Assembly (NCBI RefSeq): GCF_042453785.1
Contig: NC_091677.1
Location: 8,341,501 to 8,405,500, forward strand
Reading direction: 5' to 3'
DNA from: Malus domestica
Lineage: Eukaryota > Streptophyta > Magnoliopsida > Rosales > Rosaceae
Length of the DNA stretch: 64,000 nt
In this document: positions 45,859 to 58,191 of the stretch, one piece after another
Position numbering within the stretch: the first letter of the stretch is position 1
Layout: every line of letters starts with the position of its first letter
Program-made: the position numbers and the translations under genes
The notes under the pieces: model-generated
What the model was told of the DNA's origin: nothing
What the model saw: only the letters and a program-made list of their open reading frames with translations
Database searches by the model: none

Positions 45859-46046
45859 GGAGGGATCTTTAATTTTTTTCTTAAAGTAGGGATACATTCT
45901 TGACTGTTGGATTGGTTTTAATGAAATTGTGTAGTTGAGATTAAATCACACGCCACACAATCTTAACCAAACAATTTCATTATAAGTTAATCTAACAGTT
46001 AAAAGGGCCTTCCTATTTTTTTAGAAAAATAAGGATCCCTCTTTTT
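45859..46046. mobile_element. Foldback (palindromic) MITE
   Basis: The left half (agggatctttaatttttttc...tggattggttttaatgaaat...cacacgccac) is the imperfect reverse complement of the right half, ending ataaggatccct. The whole 185 bp could form one long hairpin centred near 45,950. No target duplication was confirmed. Confidence 0.65.
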
Positions 46047-46483
46047 AAAATACAAAACTATTTAAGAACTTACTGAAAGGATTTTAACTTCTATTTTTTA
46101 TTTTTATAAATTGCACATCAAAAGAAATTGTCAACACTAAAACTTAAACCTAGATGTTGACCTAACACAAATCTTACTAACTCGACCGACCTTCGTTAAC
46201 CGAAATCGCTTCCTCGTAACAACGCCTAGTTGGACCAACTTGTCCTTTTATTTTATTCCAACTTGTCAATTACACTCTCAAAAGTCAAAACAGTGTAATT
46301 TAAATTTAAAAATAAAAAATAAAATCACCGTCACAGCCTCTCACAGATGAGAAAGCACCCATCTTTGATCTCCAGAAGTCCCCACTAAACACCGGCAGTC
46401 GAACCGTTGAGAATCGACGTCGCCGACTCCAAATTCCGCTACTTCCGATTCGATTTCAGAAGCTGAGGAAAAAGCCGAGATTA

Positions 46484-46526
46484 AGAGAGAGAGAGGAGAG
46501 AGAGGAGAGAGAGAGGAGAGAGAGAG
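46484..46526 (+). promoter_or_regulatory. GA-rich 5' leader of the DUF1068 gene
   Basis: A GAGAGA run directly precedes the start codon (gagagagagATGG). Such GA/CT leader microsatellites are common in plant 5' UTRs. Confidence 0.5.
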
Positions 46527-48124
46527 ATGGCGACGAGTCCGGCAGTGCTGAAGGCGGGGCTGGTGATAGTTGGGCTGTGCATAGCCGGGTACATAGTGGG
46601 CCCACCTCTATACTGGCACTTCGTGGAGGGCTTAGCCGCCGTCTCCCACTCTTCTTCTTCTTCCTCCTCTTTCGTTTGCCCTCCCTGCACCTGCGATTGC
46701 TCTTCTCAGCCTCTCCTCTCCATTCCCATTGGTAATTTACTCTTCTTTCTTCCCTTGCCCGTGATCCATTTTTACCAGATCTGACTAAATCTCTTGCATT
46801 TTTTCACGTTTTGTTTTGTTGGGTCTTACACATTTTGTCCTGATTTGATGCCAATAAGCTCAAATTTCCTTTGGATTCACTTATTTCAATCCATCATTTT
46901 TTTTCTGGGTTGGTGTTGAATTCAGCATCCAGGTCATAAAGTTTGGACTTTTAAAGCTACTGTTAGTTGAATTGCATTACTATCAGATGTATACTTATAT
47001 TGGTTCTTCTTTCTTCTGCAGGACTCAGCAACATTTCATTTACAGGTTAGTTTCTTTCATGTAGAAGTTTATCTGCACTTATTGGGTAGTAATATAATTG
47101 ATTGCTTTATATCTCTATGTGTTTATATATATGCGTGTGTGTGTGTGTGTGTGAGATGTTGTAGATTGAATGGGTTGTGAGATTACTGACATAAAGCTTC
47201 TCCTTGCCATAAAGCAGCATGCTTTCTCATGTTTATGTTGGATAATAATGTAGCAAATATATCATCCAATCCCAGTAATATTATCTCAAAATATTTGGAC
47301 AAATTTTTCACTTTGAACTCTTCACTGTTTACTTTAATTTCCTCAAATCCCTTTTGTAAGCGCGTATTCAGTTTTTCCGGCATAATGTGAGATGACTGTG
47401 TCAGTTGTGTGGTTTCTCCTCATTACAATGTCTGAAGTTAAGACTGCCTCAAAGGCTCGTGGATTAGTAGTTTTCTTTTGTGGGACTGTCACTCGATCTG
47501 GCCTGCTTTCCATGTGCAATTATCATTGTTTACAAATGAGCTCAACTCTGCTTTTGTCTTCCTTTCAATATTTCTTTTAAAGTTGTTGATTTCGCTTTCA
47601 AGGATGGATTTCTGTCTCTGATGCTTATTTGTTTGAAACAACCTTATGGAGATTTAAGTAGCATTGACGTGCAAAGTGGTGATTGATTGCCTACTTAAAA
47701 TTTCGGATTCTTTTTTATTCTTATATGCTTTGCCTTGTCTATAACTCCATTTATTTTATTTGTCATATGTTATGCAGACTGTGCAAAGCATGACCCAGAG
47801 GTGAACGAGGACACTGAAAAGAACTTTGTGGATCTTTTGACTGAGGAGTTGAAGCTTCGGGAAGCTGAAGCTTTGGAAAGTCAGCAACGAGCTGATATGG
47901 CTCTGCTGGAGGCGAAGAAGATTGCATCCCAGTATCAAAAGGAAGCAGACAAGTGCAGTTCAGGGATGGAAACATGTGAAGAAGCAAGGGAGAAAGCTGA
48001 AGCAACGTTAGAGGCACAGCGTAAACAGACTGCACTATGGGAGCTTAGGGCTCGTCAGAGAGGGTGGAAAGAAGGGCTTACAAGGTCTAACACTCAGACG
48101 CAAGGAAATGTCCAGACTGTGTAA
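46527..48124 (+). CDS. DUF1068 small membrane protein, three exons with a 24-nt microexon
   Basis: Exons are 46,527-46,731, 47,022-47,045 and 47,778-48,124, all GT-AG and phase 1, giving 191 residues. Residues about 8-30 form a membrane anchor (LKAGLVIVGLCIAGYIVGPP). A Ser-rich stretch and a Cys cluster (CPPCTCDCSS) follow, then the conserved DCAKHDPEVNEDTEKNFVDL. After this comes a long, charged coiled-coil helix (LLTEELKLREAEALESQQRA...), ending near RARQRGWKEG. This is the layout of plant DUF1068 proteins, whose biochemical role is not established; a type II membrane protein with an exposed coiled coil is inferred. Exon 2 encodes only GLSNISFT and keeps the frame. The gene looks intact. 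Confidence 0.92.
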
Positions 48125-49447
48125 AAAGCTCCGTAGCATTTTGGGAACAGCCAAAGGCTAATCTTCTTCAACATGGTACTTCCTCTCTTGGTTAGCGATA
48201 AACTTTTACTAGGTTATTCTTTTCACCTTAAATCGGGCATGATATGCAATCAATTTCATTTACCAAACTGAATTATTTGTATTTACAGTTAAAAAGTATA
48301 CAGAAGGTTCCACTTGTAAGACTGGAACCGTAAATTCTTCAGTAAATGTCAGTATCGATGGTTGTCTAAATCCTATCTCAAAGGTGATTCTGCCGATTTC
48401 AATTTCCCTGAATTGGATGAAGCAATTCTCGATCGGACTCCCTGTTTCCCATGGACTCGTGGTTGTACCTTCGGCTTCTGAGGAAAATTGGTGTGAATTT
48501 AACAAACTAAATCACCACAAAATCATCACGGATTTAAATAAAATATCATAACTACAATATGCTTTTGCAGAGATCAAGGGGAAGTAGTAAAAAAGAAGGA
48601 CCCACTTTTTTCCCTAACCTTTTCTATGGTACAAATATACTCGGTGGCAAAGAGGGGTTGCGGCACCCGGTGATGGCGGTGGTTCCGCTGCGTGAGAGAG
48701 TTCGAGATACAGGACGTGGTTCTTTAGTTGAGAGAACAAAATATGAATCAAGGTGGTAATGGATTGAGCAAGCAGGAGTAACAGATGACCTGTTGCATGC
48801 TAGATTGAAGAACAATGATTGGCTGCTGAAAGAAAAGGAGGGGCTCATGCTCTTATCCAATTAAAACTTCCAAGTGTCTGATTTGGTTCAAGTTCTATTT
48901 CTTTGAAAAAAAATTGGACATGTATCCAGTTGTGATTGGACACTAATTAAATTCAGTAGGAGCTCCTCCTTTTCTTTTCTTTCAACAGCGAATCATTGAC
49001 ACACATCCTACGAGTCTAGGAGGTTAAATAATGAGCGTTAAAATCACTACCATTAGATATTTAGTACTAAGATCTAGTAATATTCTTCTTCATGTACAAG
49101 TGAGAAATCTTGGGTTCAATTCTCATCAAAAGTGAATTTGAACCACATTATTGCTCGTCTATTGTAAGACTGAGCTCACCTCCTACCCTCTTAATGTAAA
49201 TAATATTGTTTGTTTAGAAAAATAAAATCACTAGCATTTAGTTTTCACAAAAAGCCACAACATCTATGGGCCAAATAATTAGAAAACAAAAAGGGACTTA
49301 AATTCACTAGTATAATCCTTCATTCTTGAAATTGGAGCATGCACGATTGCAATTTTTTTTATGGTCGGCATCACTGAGTGGTTTGGAAAATCAACAAAAA
49401 GATTTTACATATAATGATGTAAGATCTTACGCAAAACACAACACTAA
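48125..49447. other. Intergenic region
   Basis: I see the likely 3' UTR of the DUF1068 gene to about 48,250. The stretch 48,560-48,860 has a short open frame on the plus strand (to 48,759) but no family resemblance. The rest is AT-rich. Confidence 0.5.
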
Positions 49448-49658
49448 GTACTGGTTTGATACTGAGATGTTTTTACAAAAAAATTAAGTATAAAAAAAAC
49501 TAAGGTAAAAAAAATGTTTGGTAAACACTTAAAAACAACTTATTTTCATAGTTTTGGATGAAAAAAAAGCTGAAAACGTGAAGCAACAAAAATGAATTTA
49601 TTCTCACATTATAGCAAAAACAAATTTTTTTCAAAACACAGAAATACCAAACCAACTC
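49448..49658. mobile_element. PIF/Harbinger-type MITE (211 bp)
   Basis: The ends are GTACTGGTTTGATACTG and ATACCAAACCAACTC, with TAA on both sides (49,445-49,447 and 49,659-49,661). The ends resemble those of the 2.6-kb element at 760-3362, so the two may share a transposase source. Confidence 0.7.
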
Positions 49659-49976
49659 TAAATGGTCCCAAATATGAACACATTTGTGTCAAATCATACC
49701 AAATAAAGTCAAGGAAGTGGTGTCGGCAAGACCCATGGGTCATGACCCACGACCCACGATCCACCCCACACCAGAAGCCATCATCCACAATAAATTCCTT
49801 CAATTTCTAGTTCACTTTATTTAATTGAATCTGGCCACCCCAGGTCTTGGCCTTTTCCCTCAAATATCTGCCCTTCTCTACTTAATTACCTAAAAACCCC
49901 ACACAGGCACCAAATTTCCGAAAAACCATATGATCCATCACATACGCATTTCAACGGCTACGATCGCCCCACTCTC

Positions 49977-52900
49977 TCACTTGGCCTTCTCAAGGGCTGT
50001 GATTGAAGTACCGGTTCCTGTGATTGAATCATATCTTTGAAATGCATACGCAACAAGCAAAACAGCAGTGAGGGTCACATAGTCCTTTGCAGCACACTGC
50101 TTGTTGGACTCACTTGGTGAACCGGTCTGCGGTCCGTTGGACCAGTACAAGTAGTTCAGTAACTCTTTGTTCTTCATGAACCGGTCCGGTTTAAACGTGT
50201 CCGGTTCATCGAAGACCTTCTCATCCCTCATGACCTGTTGTTGAAACCCACAGAGCAACTCACCCTTCTTGATGTCAAAGATTGAGTCGTGTGAACTCAG
50301 TTGGAAGTCCTTTCTGGCCCGGGCAAATTGGAGTGGAACCGGTGGGTTGAACCGGAGGGCTTCGCACACTACGGAATGAACCAGTTGCAAATTTTTCACC
50401 GAGTCGAAACTCAAAGTTGAACCGGCGTTTTCTCTGACTTCTTTGACTATTTTGGCCTGTAAACCGGTGGTGTCGCTTGCTATTGTGCCTATCAAACTAG
50501 GCAGAAAGACAGAAAACCCACCAAACGCATTGAAACCAAGTACAAAGAGAAGGTTGTGAATTGTTTCTTCTTTCGTCAGTCCGAAATCGGTTTCACCTCT
50601 CTTTACTACTTCTTTACCTATTCATGAACATATAAAACAAAGATATGGATGGCATTAAACTTGTCAAGTAACGTGATTTGTACCACATTTATTGATCACA
50701 CCTTTAATAGTGTGTATTATATTGGCGACTCATATAGGACATGCATGGTAATGCCATCTTACTAATCTTTTGTTGACATACAAACATTTATGTTGTTTGT
50801 GAATCTAGATTGCACATCAAGCAATAATCAACTTGATCAATAGTTTAAATATACAGTCTGATAAGAAAACTTTTATGTGTCTATATAGTATGTTAATGAA
50901 TGCAAGTAGAAAAAGTTTTTGAATTCAAATATATTTCGAAGGGCATGAGATTAATAGGTTGTTTAACAAGAAGTAACTTACCATGTTCTTCTATAAACTG
51001 GTAAAGCTTGTTGTAGTCTCCACTGACAAGAAAAGAAGGGTATGCAAAAGAATGGAGGAAAATCTCTTCCAGGGGCTGAAGCACACCAATCTTGACAGTG
51101 GGGAGGATCTGGAGGGCGAGCCACCGGTCGAGCATGGCGTAGCCAGACTCCGCTATCTTGGGCGAGCTTGCCGGGTCAGCTCCAACTAAGCATTTAGTGA
51201 AAAACTTGAAGATGAACTTCTGGAGTGGGATCAAATAGCTGGCACTCCCATCTTTGGAAACATCTGCTTCTATTGTGTCCCAAAAGGTTGAGAGGTTGGC
51301 AGTGAGCTCAGGCACCCATGTCTTGGAGCTTCTTTTCAAGATGTCCAAGGTAAAGTTTTTGATCTGTGAAGAAGATATTAAGATGGTATTGGTAAGTTGA
51401 TAGAAATTAAACTTCCCAAAAGACGGAAAAAGTCGAGTAAACTCACATCCTATAAAGTAGATTTCATATAACATCCTATACAGTAGATTTCATATCTTGC
51501 GAGATGAAAACCTTTTTCACTTCCTGTCGGAATCAAATTAAGCACGCGCTCAGAACTCAGGCTATCAAATTACCTAAACCCTAAAGAGATGAAAACCTTT
51601 TTCATGAATTGTATTTTCATACTAGTGAACCCCTTTTGATCTTTTTGCATAGCGCATCACGTATCAACAAAATTAGAGAAAGCTATTGCACAACCTTTCA
51701 ATTAGGTTCGGGAATTTCTTGCACGACACGTTAACTCACTACAAAACAACATGAAAATAACAGGTTTTGGATCAATTTGTTAACGAGTCGAGTTACTATC
51801 AGGTCACCCGTTAACGAGTCGAGTCGTTACTGGGACTTGATAAGATACTGTATGTTAAATTTAGACATTAGGCATACCCGACACGACCTGTTAACAAAAT
51901 AAAGGTTAAAAATCCGTTAATATAACGGATTGACGCAACCCAACCCATTTGCCAGGTCTACTTCCAACCCAAGGTTTGTGATAAGATTTTGACCCAACGG
52001 GGGTCCTACTTGTACAATTTTGGGCAACAACGTAGTGGAGTGGATGAGCATCTAGTCATTTCAAATATCATGACAGACAGGTAAGAGGAAAACTGTAAAA
52101 TAACAATCGTTAATTTATCTTAAAAATTTCTGCGTGGTTTCAAGTCTCGATCCCTAGTTTTACACTCTCATTTCGATTAAAAATTAAGAGTGTAAATCAC
52201 CGTTGAAGAAAAAAAATACTCCAAAAAGAGAGGGAGAGAGAAACTGTAGGAAATTAAACCCATGTATCTCATTTCCCAGACTCAACTGCAACTAAAAATC
52301 ACCACCATCCAATTGTTGTAATGGATGAGGATTCTCTTCGGATCCCCGCCAGATCCTCTTTTTAAGGGTCTTAAAGAATCATGTCTGTTCATCATACATT
52401 ACGATCCGTTTCCGTCAGATACTGTTTGTAATCAATTTTAAATAAAAAAATTTAAAATGATTTTTGATCGTAAGATGACAGATGAACAAACATAATGAAG
52501 TGATCTCCGAAATCCTCACAAAGAGAATCCAGATAATATCTTATTCCAGTTGTAATGGTCCCACATCGCAAACATTTGGGACTGATTTGTCGACACCTGT
52601 GATATACATTTGGACCATCTGGGACTTTTCTAAGGAACACAGAAAACACAAACCATTCATTTCTTCCGGCCAAAATATCCAACCAATCACTCTTCGGAAA
52701 ATCTACTTCTGGTTCAGCAACAACTGAAAACAAGAAATGTCTTCAAATGCTCAGCACAATTCTCTCTTTCTAAAGACTGGGTGACGTTCTTTTGCTAGAC
52801 GTGAATCTGAATTGTACATTTTTATTTTTAACAAAGATATACTAAATTAACCATCCAAACAAAACGTTGCGACAAATCAAATTAATAATCTGAATTCACA

Positions 52901-53937
52901 GTCGACAATCTATAGTTTTAACATTTCTAGTAAAATACTGGATGAGTTAATTCATTAACCACAGTGCAAAAAATCTTCTCACCCCTTTTGACAAATGAAA
53001 ATTTCAAGCTTGTAATTTGATCCAAAAAATGAAATTCAAGCTTTTACTAGCTGAAGCTCTGAAATCGATTCAATTAAAACAGTTACCTATTTGGGAAATC
53101 ATAAAAAATAATAAAATAAAATAAAACTAAATTTGATTGCCAAACTGATTGGACATACTTATAGATCCATCCTGTTATATTAATAAATTCATCATTTAAT
53201 CCTAATAGACATATTTCTTTTTTCTTTTTTTTTTAAGATCGATTAGTTTAGCACTTCGATGTTGTAAAATCATTAAAACAACTAAATTTCCTAACTATTT
53301 TTTGTAGATCTAAGCGTAGTTAAATTAGCTAGAGTTTATGTACTTTTTTACTCTCTATCCTCGTAATCTCACTTCCGCTCCCATAATTTAAATTAGTTTA
53401 GAGTAAGATATCGGTAAAAAAATATAAAAGAATTCTACACGATCCCAATATTTGCAAAAAATAAAGAAAAATATGTACCTTAGAGTGTTGGGGTTCAGAT
53501 GTATCAAGATAAGCGCAGGTCCTCAAGTCGCCGGTGAACTTGACACTGGGCATGAAGTCGCCGACAAGAACATTCTTCTTCTCGACCAACTCCATGTCGA
53601 ACATGTACGAGAAGGACTTGCAGTCGAGGACGGCGACGACGTTGGGGTTGACGTTCAGGAACAGCGGGAAGCTGGGAGGAACATTCGTACGGAACACCGT
53701 GCTCTTGTACTTCTCGGTGCGCTTTTTGAAGAATGTTTCGGGACCCTGGAACCAGAAGTAGTCCAGGCGGTCCGAGACGGGGCCCAGCAGCGGCCAGCCG
53801 TAGCCTCCGGGGATTGTACGGACTGGCAGAGATGCTGGTGGTTGTGGTTGAGAGAGCGGTGGCGATGACGGTGAGGGGGACGGTGACGGTGACGGTGACG
53901 ATGGGATGCCTGGGGTCATGCTCATCATGAAAGCCAT
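49977..53937 (-). CDS. HPL: Fatty acid hydroperoxide lyase, CYP74B (three exons)
   Basis: Exons are 53,937-53,479, 51,363-50,982 and 50,617-49,977 (GT-AG; phases 0 and 1), giving 493 residues. The enzyme cleaves 13-hydroperoxides of linoleic and linolenic acid into C6 aldehydes and 12-oxo acids, starting green-leaf-volatile synthesis at chloroplast membranes. Diagnostic features are the LPVRTIPGGYGWPLLGP start, FRTNVPPSFPLFLNVNPNVV, the CYP74 I-helix variant GFNAFGGFSVF (in place of the usual oxygen-binding threonine motif) and the CYP74-type haem site NGPQTGSPSESNKQCAAKD with the axial Cys. SITALEKAK at the C-terminus is shared with CYP74B enzymes. The N-terminus is Ser/Pro-rich with a (SP)n run. 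Allene oxide synthase (CYP74A) is the alternative but fits less well. Intron 1 is 2.1 kb and holds a MITE. No lesions are seen. Confidence 0.93.
52325..52535. mobile_element. MITE in intron 1 of the hydroperoxide lyase gene
   Basis: The ends GGATTCTCTTCGGATCC and CTCACAAAGAGAATCC are imperfect inverted repeats around an AT-rich core (tttaaataaaaaaatttaaa). A relative lies at about 54,888-55,080. No exact target duplication was found. Confidence 0.5.
53862..53904 (-). repeat. Hexanucleotide repeat coding (SP)n
   Basis: A GGTGAC-type hexamer run on the plus strand (53,870-53,903) encodes the SPSPSPSPSP stretch near the N-terminus of the hydroperoxide lyase. It may vary in length among cultivars. 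Confidence 0.75.
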
Positions 53938-54887
53938 GATTTATTTTATTTTTGATGGATTTTGAGATTTTGTATAGTGAAATGAGAGAGGTGATTGTGG
54001 GTTGGTCTTTCCAGTTGTGAGCCAAGTGCTTTGGCTGTAAAAGTTCAGAAAATATATGACTCGCTATATGCAAGAAATTTTTAGGCTTTCTATCCAAAAT
54101 ACCTCCTGAAATTTATAACTTCTTATTTTAAATTTGAAAATTTAAAATTGATAGAAGTAATTATTCATCTTTAATTATTTTAGTTATTCTATAAAAAATC
54201 TCATTAAATAATAAGAAAATGACAGAACTACTCTAAATTTTCATCAAATTGTTTTGGCCAATTGATTATTAAACTGAAGATGTTTTATTGCCCTTATTTA
54301 ACAGAAGTTTTTCACGAAAAAACCAAAATAATTGATAGTGAATAAACTCATGAATCACTTCTATCTCTTCAAAATCTCAAAAATCAACTTAAAGAGTTAT
54401 ATCAATCTCATAGACAATTTTGACAAAAAAACCGAAATTTTTATAAGTGATTGAAACACGTATTTGTATTGTATTATTTCATGTATTACAATAAAAGTAA
54501 ATAAGATTATTGATGTCTTATCTACCAGATAAACTTACACAGAACATATTATGTAAGTTGCTCTTCCCTTGTAGGTATATTAAAATAAATGTATTTAATG
54601 AATTAAATTTTATTGAGAAATAAATAAAATAGAAATGATTTATCATCAATTGTAAAGAGTGTATCAATGTTTCGAGTGATGGGTGACAGGAAAACCAGCG
54701 TTTCGTATTGGTTTATTAGAAACAAAGTTTTTTTTTTTAATTTTTTTATTTTAAGAGTAATGTTTGAGGATGTTAAATTTAATTTCGTAACTAAGCGGCC
54801 AATAAACTTAGTGGAATTTTATTTGTTTGATTGTTAAGGGGGAGAATAATATGCGTTTCCAAGTAAAGACAAAAAATGGGAAAAGGA

Positions 54888-55085
54888 TGTTTGATTGTGT
54901 GGACGATATAACATCTTAACTATTCATCGTACATTATGCAGTAAATTTTGATCAGGTACTATTTATTTTTAATTTTAAATAAAAAAAATTAAATAACTTT
55001 ATGACCGCAAGATGTACAGTGAATAACTATGATATCAGGATCTCTGGAATCCCCACAATCTGAATCTGAAGGGGATCCAAATCAG
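54888..55085. mobile_element. MITE related to the intron 1 MITE
   Basis: It shares the core 'aactattcatcgtacattatg...tttaaataaaaaaaatt' and the end pattern GGATCTCTGGAATCCCCACA with 52,325-52,535. The inverted ends are weak. Confidence 0.4.
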
Positions 55086-56787
55086 TTTTATTGAAGCGTT
55101 TGATTGGTGTGTCACAAGAAACACATGCTATGTGTCTTTAATGCAAGATAATTTTTATTATGAATAAACACAATTAAAGAATTCCTCATAAATGAATCCG
55201 GAAAAAATCCTAATTCGATAATGACAAGCAAGGAACTCGCCAAGAAGCCATGGTGACATCATTGACAGATACAGTGACATGTAGGTAGTTGACTGAAGTC
55301 ATTGTTTACTTTCTTTTTATCCTCTCCAGATTCGCTCATCCGGATCCTGCAGACGTCCCTCCATCACTCACCTCTCCCTCGCACTTCCACCGAATTCTCA
55401 CGGCATATTCCCCGACCGTCAACCCCGGTCCCCTCTCATTTTTTTCTTCTTCTTCTTTCCTTTTTGTGGTTCCGCTTCGTCAATCGCCACCGGAGAAGAA
55501 GGCAAGAATATTAAGAAGAAAGTGAAAGAGTGTGAAAGTTAAAAAGAAAGAATGATTTCAGCCGCATGATTTTACGAAATTAGCTGACCTATTTGATCGT
55601 CGGGATCTGATTGGAAGGGATCCGGATTACGATCCTTCTCTGTGTTCATGAAAAACGTGGCCTATTGCTTTGATTGATTGTCTTGTCGTACTTTCTAAAC
55701 TTTGTAAGCTTGTAGGTCGGCCTGGCCCACATTAATGTTACGTTACTAGTGTACTGTAGAGACTTGTGGACACCAGTTTTTGTTAATTTCCTTTTTGTTG
55801 AAAAGTTTTTGTTCATTCTTTAATAATATTTTAAGTTATGCTACTATTGATATTTACTACCAACCATATTCAATATTAATCTATTTAAAAGTTTGAAATT
55901 GGAACGTAATGGATTGAAAAAAACAAGCCTTGATCACCTGAATGATACAACCCGCAACTTACTAGTAACAATATTAGTTGTTTGCAAAATCGTTGATGCA
56001 TTGTAGGATTCATTTACATCAACGGCTCACAAGTTACTTGTGTATTTGTGAGCATTGCTCTAGTTTAATATTTCCAAACCTACCGGAAAATTCACTTGCA
56101 TTAACAACTCACAAGTCACTCCTATATTCTTAGCATCACTCTAGTATTTCTTCACCATTTGAAAATCCCAAGTATATTCTTAGCATCACTCTAGTATTTC
56201 TTCACCATTTGAAAATCCCAAGTACTACGCTTCGATGCATTATTGCTATTTTCCTAGCAATTGACTTGTTTTTTTTTTAAGAGTGTTATTTACATACTCG
56301 TTTTTACTTTCAACACATCATTATTAATTTTATGTTCTTAATCTTCTTTAATTCATTTAATCCGGACCAAAAATAGATATAGTGTGTGACAACTAAAAAA
56401 GACTCTTTAGATAACATTACCTCGCTTGTTTTTGTTATGTAAGACATTAGAAGGGAAGGAATTTGAACATAGTTTTGCGTGCAAAAATATATGTTCTTAA
56501 ATTTAACCACTTCAGCTACAGATCATTCTCAAGATTAATTTAAAATATTGAAAGGAACACCAATATGTTAAATATAAAACTAAGTCGTAAAGTACACTTT
56601 CAGACACATGTTCCATTTTCCATTCAAATAATAACAGCATAGTACAAAATCATTACAGCGGAGAAAATGCTCCCAAACTTTTTCACGTAAGGTGAATGTA
56701 GAGATCATCCATATTGGTGGAGCCCAGGATCCTCAACCCATGCTCACGGGCCACAATTCATGTTCCATGATCTCCACATGTTAGTAG
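55086..56787. other. Intergenic region
   Basis: A C/T-rich patch at 55,310-55,500 could be an old 5' leader (open to 55,525 on the plus strand), but there is no family match. The rest is AT-rich. It includes the 50-bp tandem duplication listed separately. Confidence 0.5.
56123..56222. repeat. Perfect 50-bp tandem duplication
   Basis: tatattcttagcatcactct to the end of 'gaaaatcccaag' occurs at 56,123-56,172 and again, identical, at 56,173-56,222. Confidence 0.92.
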
Positions 56788-56795
56788 GTAACGAG

Positions 56796-57947
56796 CAATG
56801 TCTGAAATTTCGATATTATCGGTGATATTTTACTGATAATATCGTTTTTGTGAGGCACTGATATTTTCACACATATCCACTGAAATATCGTCCAAATATC
56901 GCGATATTTTAGGCTGATGCGAATCAGAGAAGAACGCCAGAACTTCTACAGCTCCGACCGACTGTAAAAGAGCACCCTAGACTCCGATCTAGGTATCAAA
57001 ATGAAATACAAGATGAGATGAATGTTTTTATAACTTCTGTTTGCCGTGAAACGGTCAGAGGTGTTCGAAAAGTTCCTCGACACTCACGGCCTCGTCGGAG
57101 AGTTCCTGGGTTCCACTGTCCTAGCTGCACCAAGAGAAAGGGAGAGAAAGACAAGGTTTAGATGGTGATGATGATGCCGTTGACAGAGTACTACGAACGG
57201 CGTAGAGGTCATGGGAGATGGAGACGATGCCGACGAGGCGGAAGACGCAGATGAGGAGGAAGGAGAGGGAGGAGCAAAAGGCCATGTGGGAGAAGGATCG
57301 AGAGACTGAGGTCTCTGTGCGTGTGTGTGGGAGAAGGGAGAAGAGAGAAGGATCGAGAGATCTCTGTATGTGTGTGTGGGAGAAGGGAGAAGGAAGAAGA
57401 GAGAAGGATCGAGAGAGAGAGACTGAGGTCTTTGTGTGCATGTGTGATCTCTGTGTGCGTGTGTGGTCTCTGTGTGCGTGTGTGGTGGCGTGTGATGTGA
57501 GAGTCTCTGACTTTGTGTGTGTGTGTGGTGGGTGGCGTGTGAGAAAAAAAGAGCATCCAAATAATTCAAAACCCTGACAATGTATAAAGTGTAAAATATT
57601 GTTCTAATTCATTATAAATAAATGATTATGGTGTGTTTAAACTTCTTTCATTAATTACTACATATTTTCTACACTCACAATGTTTGCCAGCTCACTATAT
57701 AATCAACTTAAATAAGTTAAATCTATCATGCAATGCATTTCTTTCCAATTTTTTTTGATAAACTAATAGATAATTGACTAAATAAACATCTTGCAAAGTT
57801 TCAATAAAAATTTCCAAGTTTTTTTTTACAATTTCCGTGGTTTTTATTCAATTTTTATCAATATCGATAATATCCCGATATTTCCATCGATATTTCCGTG
57901 TTTTTGGACTACCGATATTTCCGATATCATCGATATTTTATACCTTG
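56796..57947. mobile_element. hAT-like non-autonomous transposon (1.15 kb)
   Basis: The ends are CAATGTCTG and ATACCTTG (reverse complement CAAGGTAT). GTAACGAG is duplicated exactly on both sides (56,788-56,795 and 57,948-57,955), the 8-bp duplication expected of hAT elements. Both subterminal regions are packed with CGATATT/GATATCG motifs, which may be transposase-binding sites. The middle (57,120-57,560) is (GT)n- and (GA)n-rich and carries no transposase; long His/Thr-rich frames there are low-complexity. Confidence 0.85.
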
Positions 57948-58038
57948 GTAACGAGTAAGTTTCATAGACAGTTTGATTGCAGGATGAAGAAAAAAAGAGG
58001 ACACCACTCAATCGGAAATCATACATCAAATTAATATA

Positions 58039-58191
58039 GGGAGTTTTAACGAAAAGTCCACGGTACTATTCACTTTAACGAAAAATCATATTTTTACACT
58101 AAAAAGTCAAACCTGATACTATTCATTTTACCCTTTATTTTGTTCTTATCGTTAAAACTCAAAGTTTTTAAGCTATTTTCATTAGTTTTCT
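58039..58191. mobile_element. Small MITE (about 153 bp)
   Basis: Begins GGGAGTTTTAACGAAAAGTC and ends TTTTCATTAGTTTTC. It is the same family as 30,579-30,732, with the internal segments 'cactaaaaagtcaa' and 'gttaaaactcaaagttt' shared. Confidence 0.6.

Noticed and set aside
51760-51960. Repeated GTTAACGAGTCGAG segments in intron 1 of the hydroperoxide lyase gene
   Set aside because: They look like a common dispersed repeat, but I could not define ends or a family.
53452-53868. Plus-strand frame of 138 codons opposite hydroperoxide lyase exon 1
   Set aside because: Shadow of the GC-rich coding exon on the other strand.
57084-57577. His/Thr/Ser-rich minus-strand frames and a charged plus-strand frame
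   Set aside because: They follow from (GT)n and (GA)n low-complexity DNA inside the hAT-like element.
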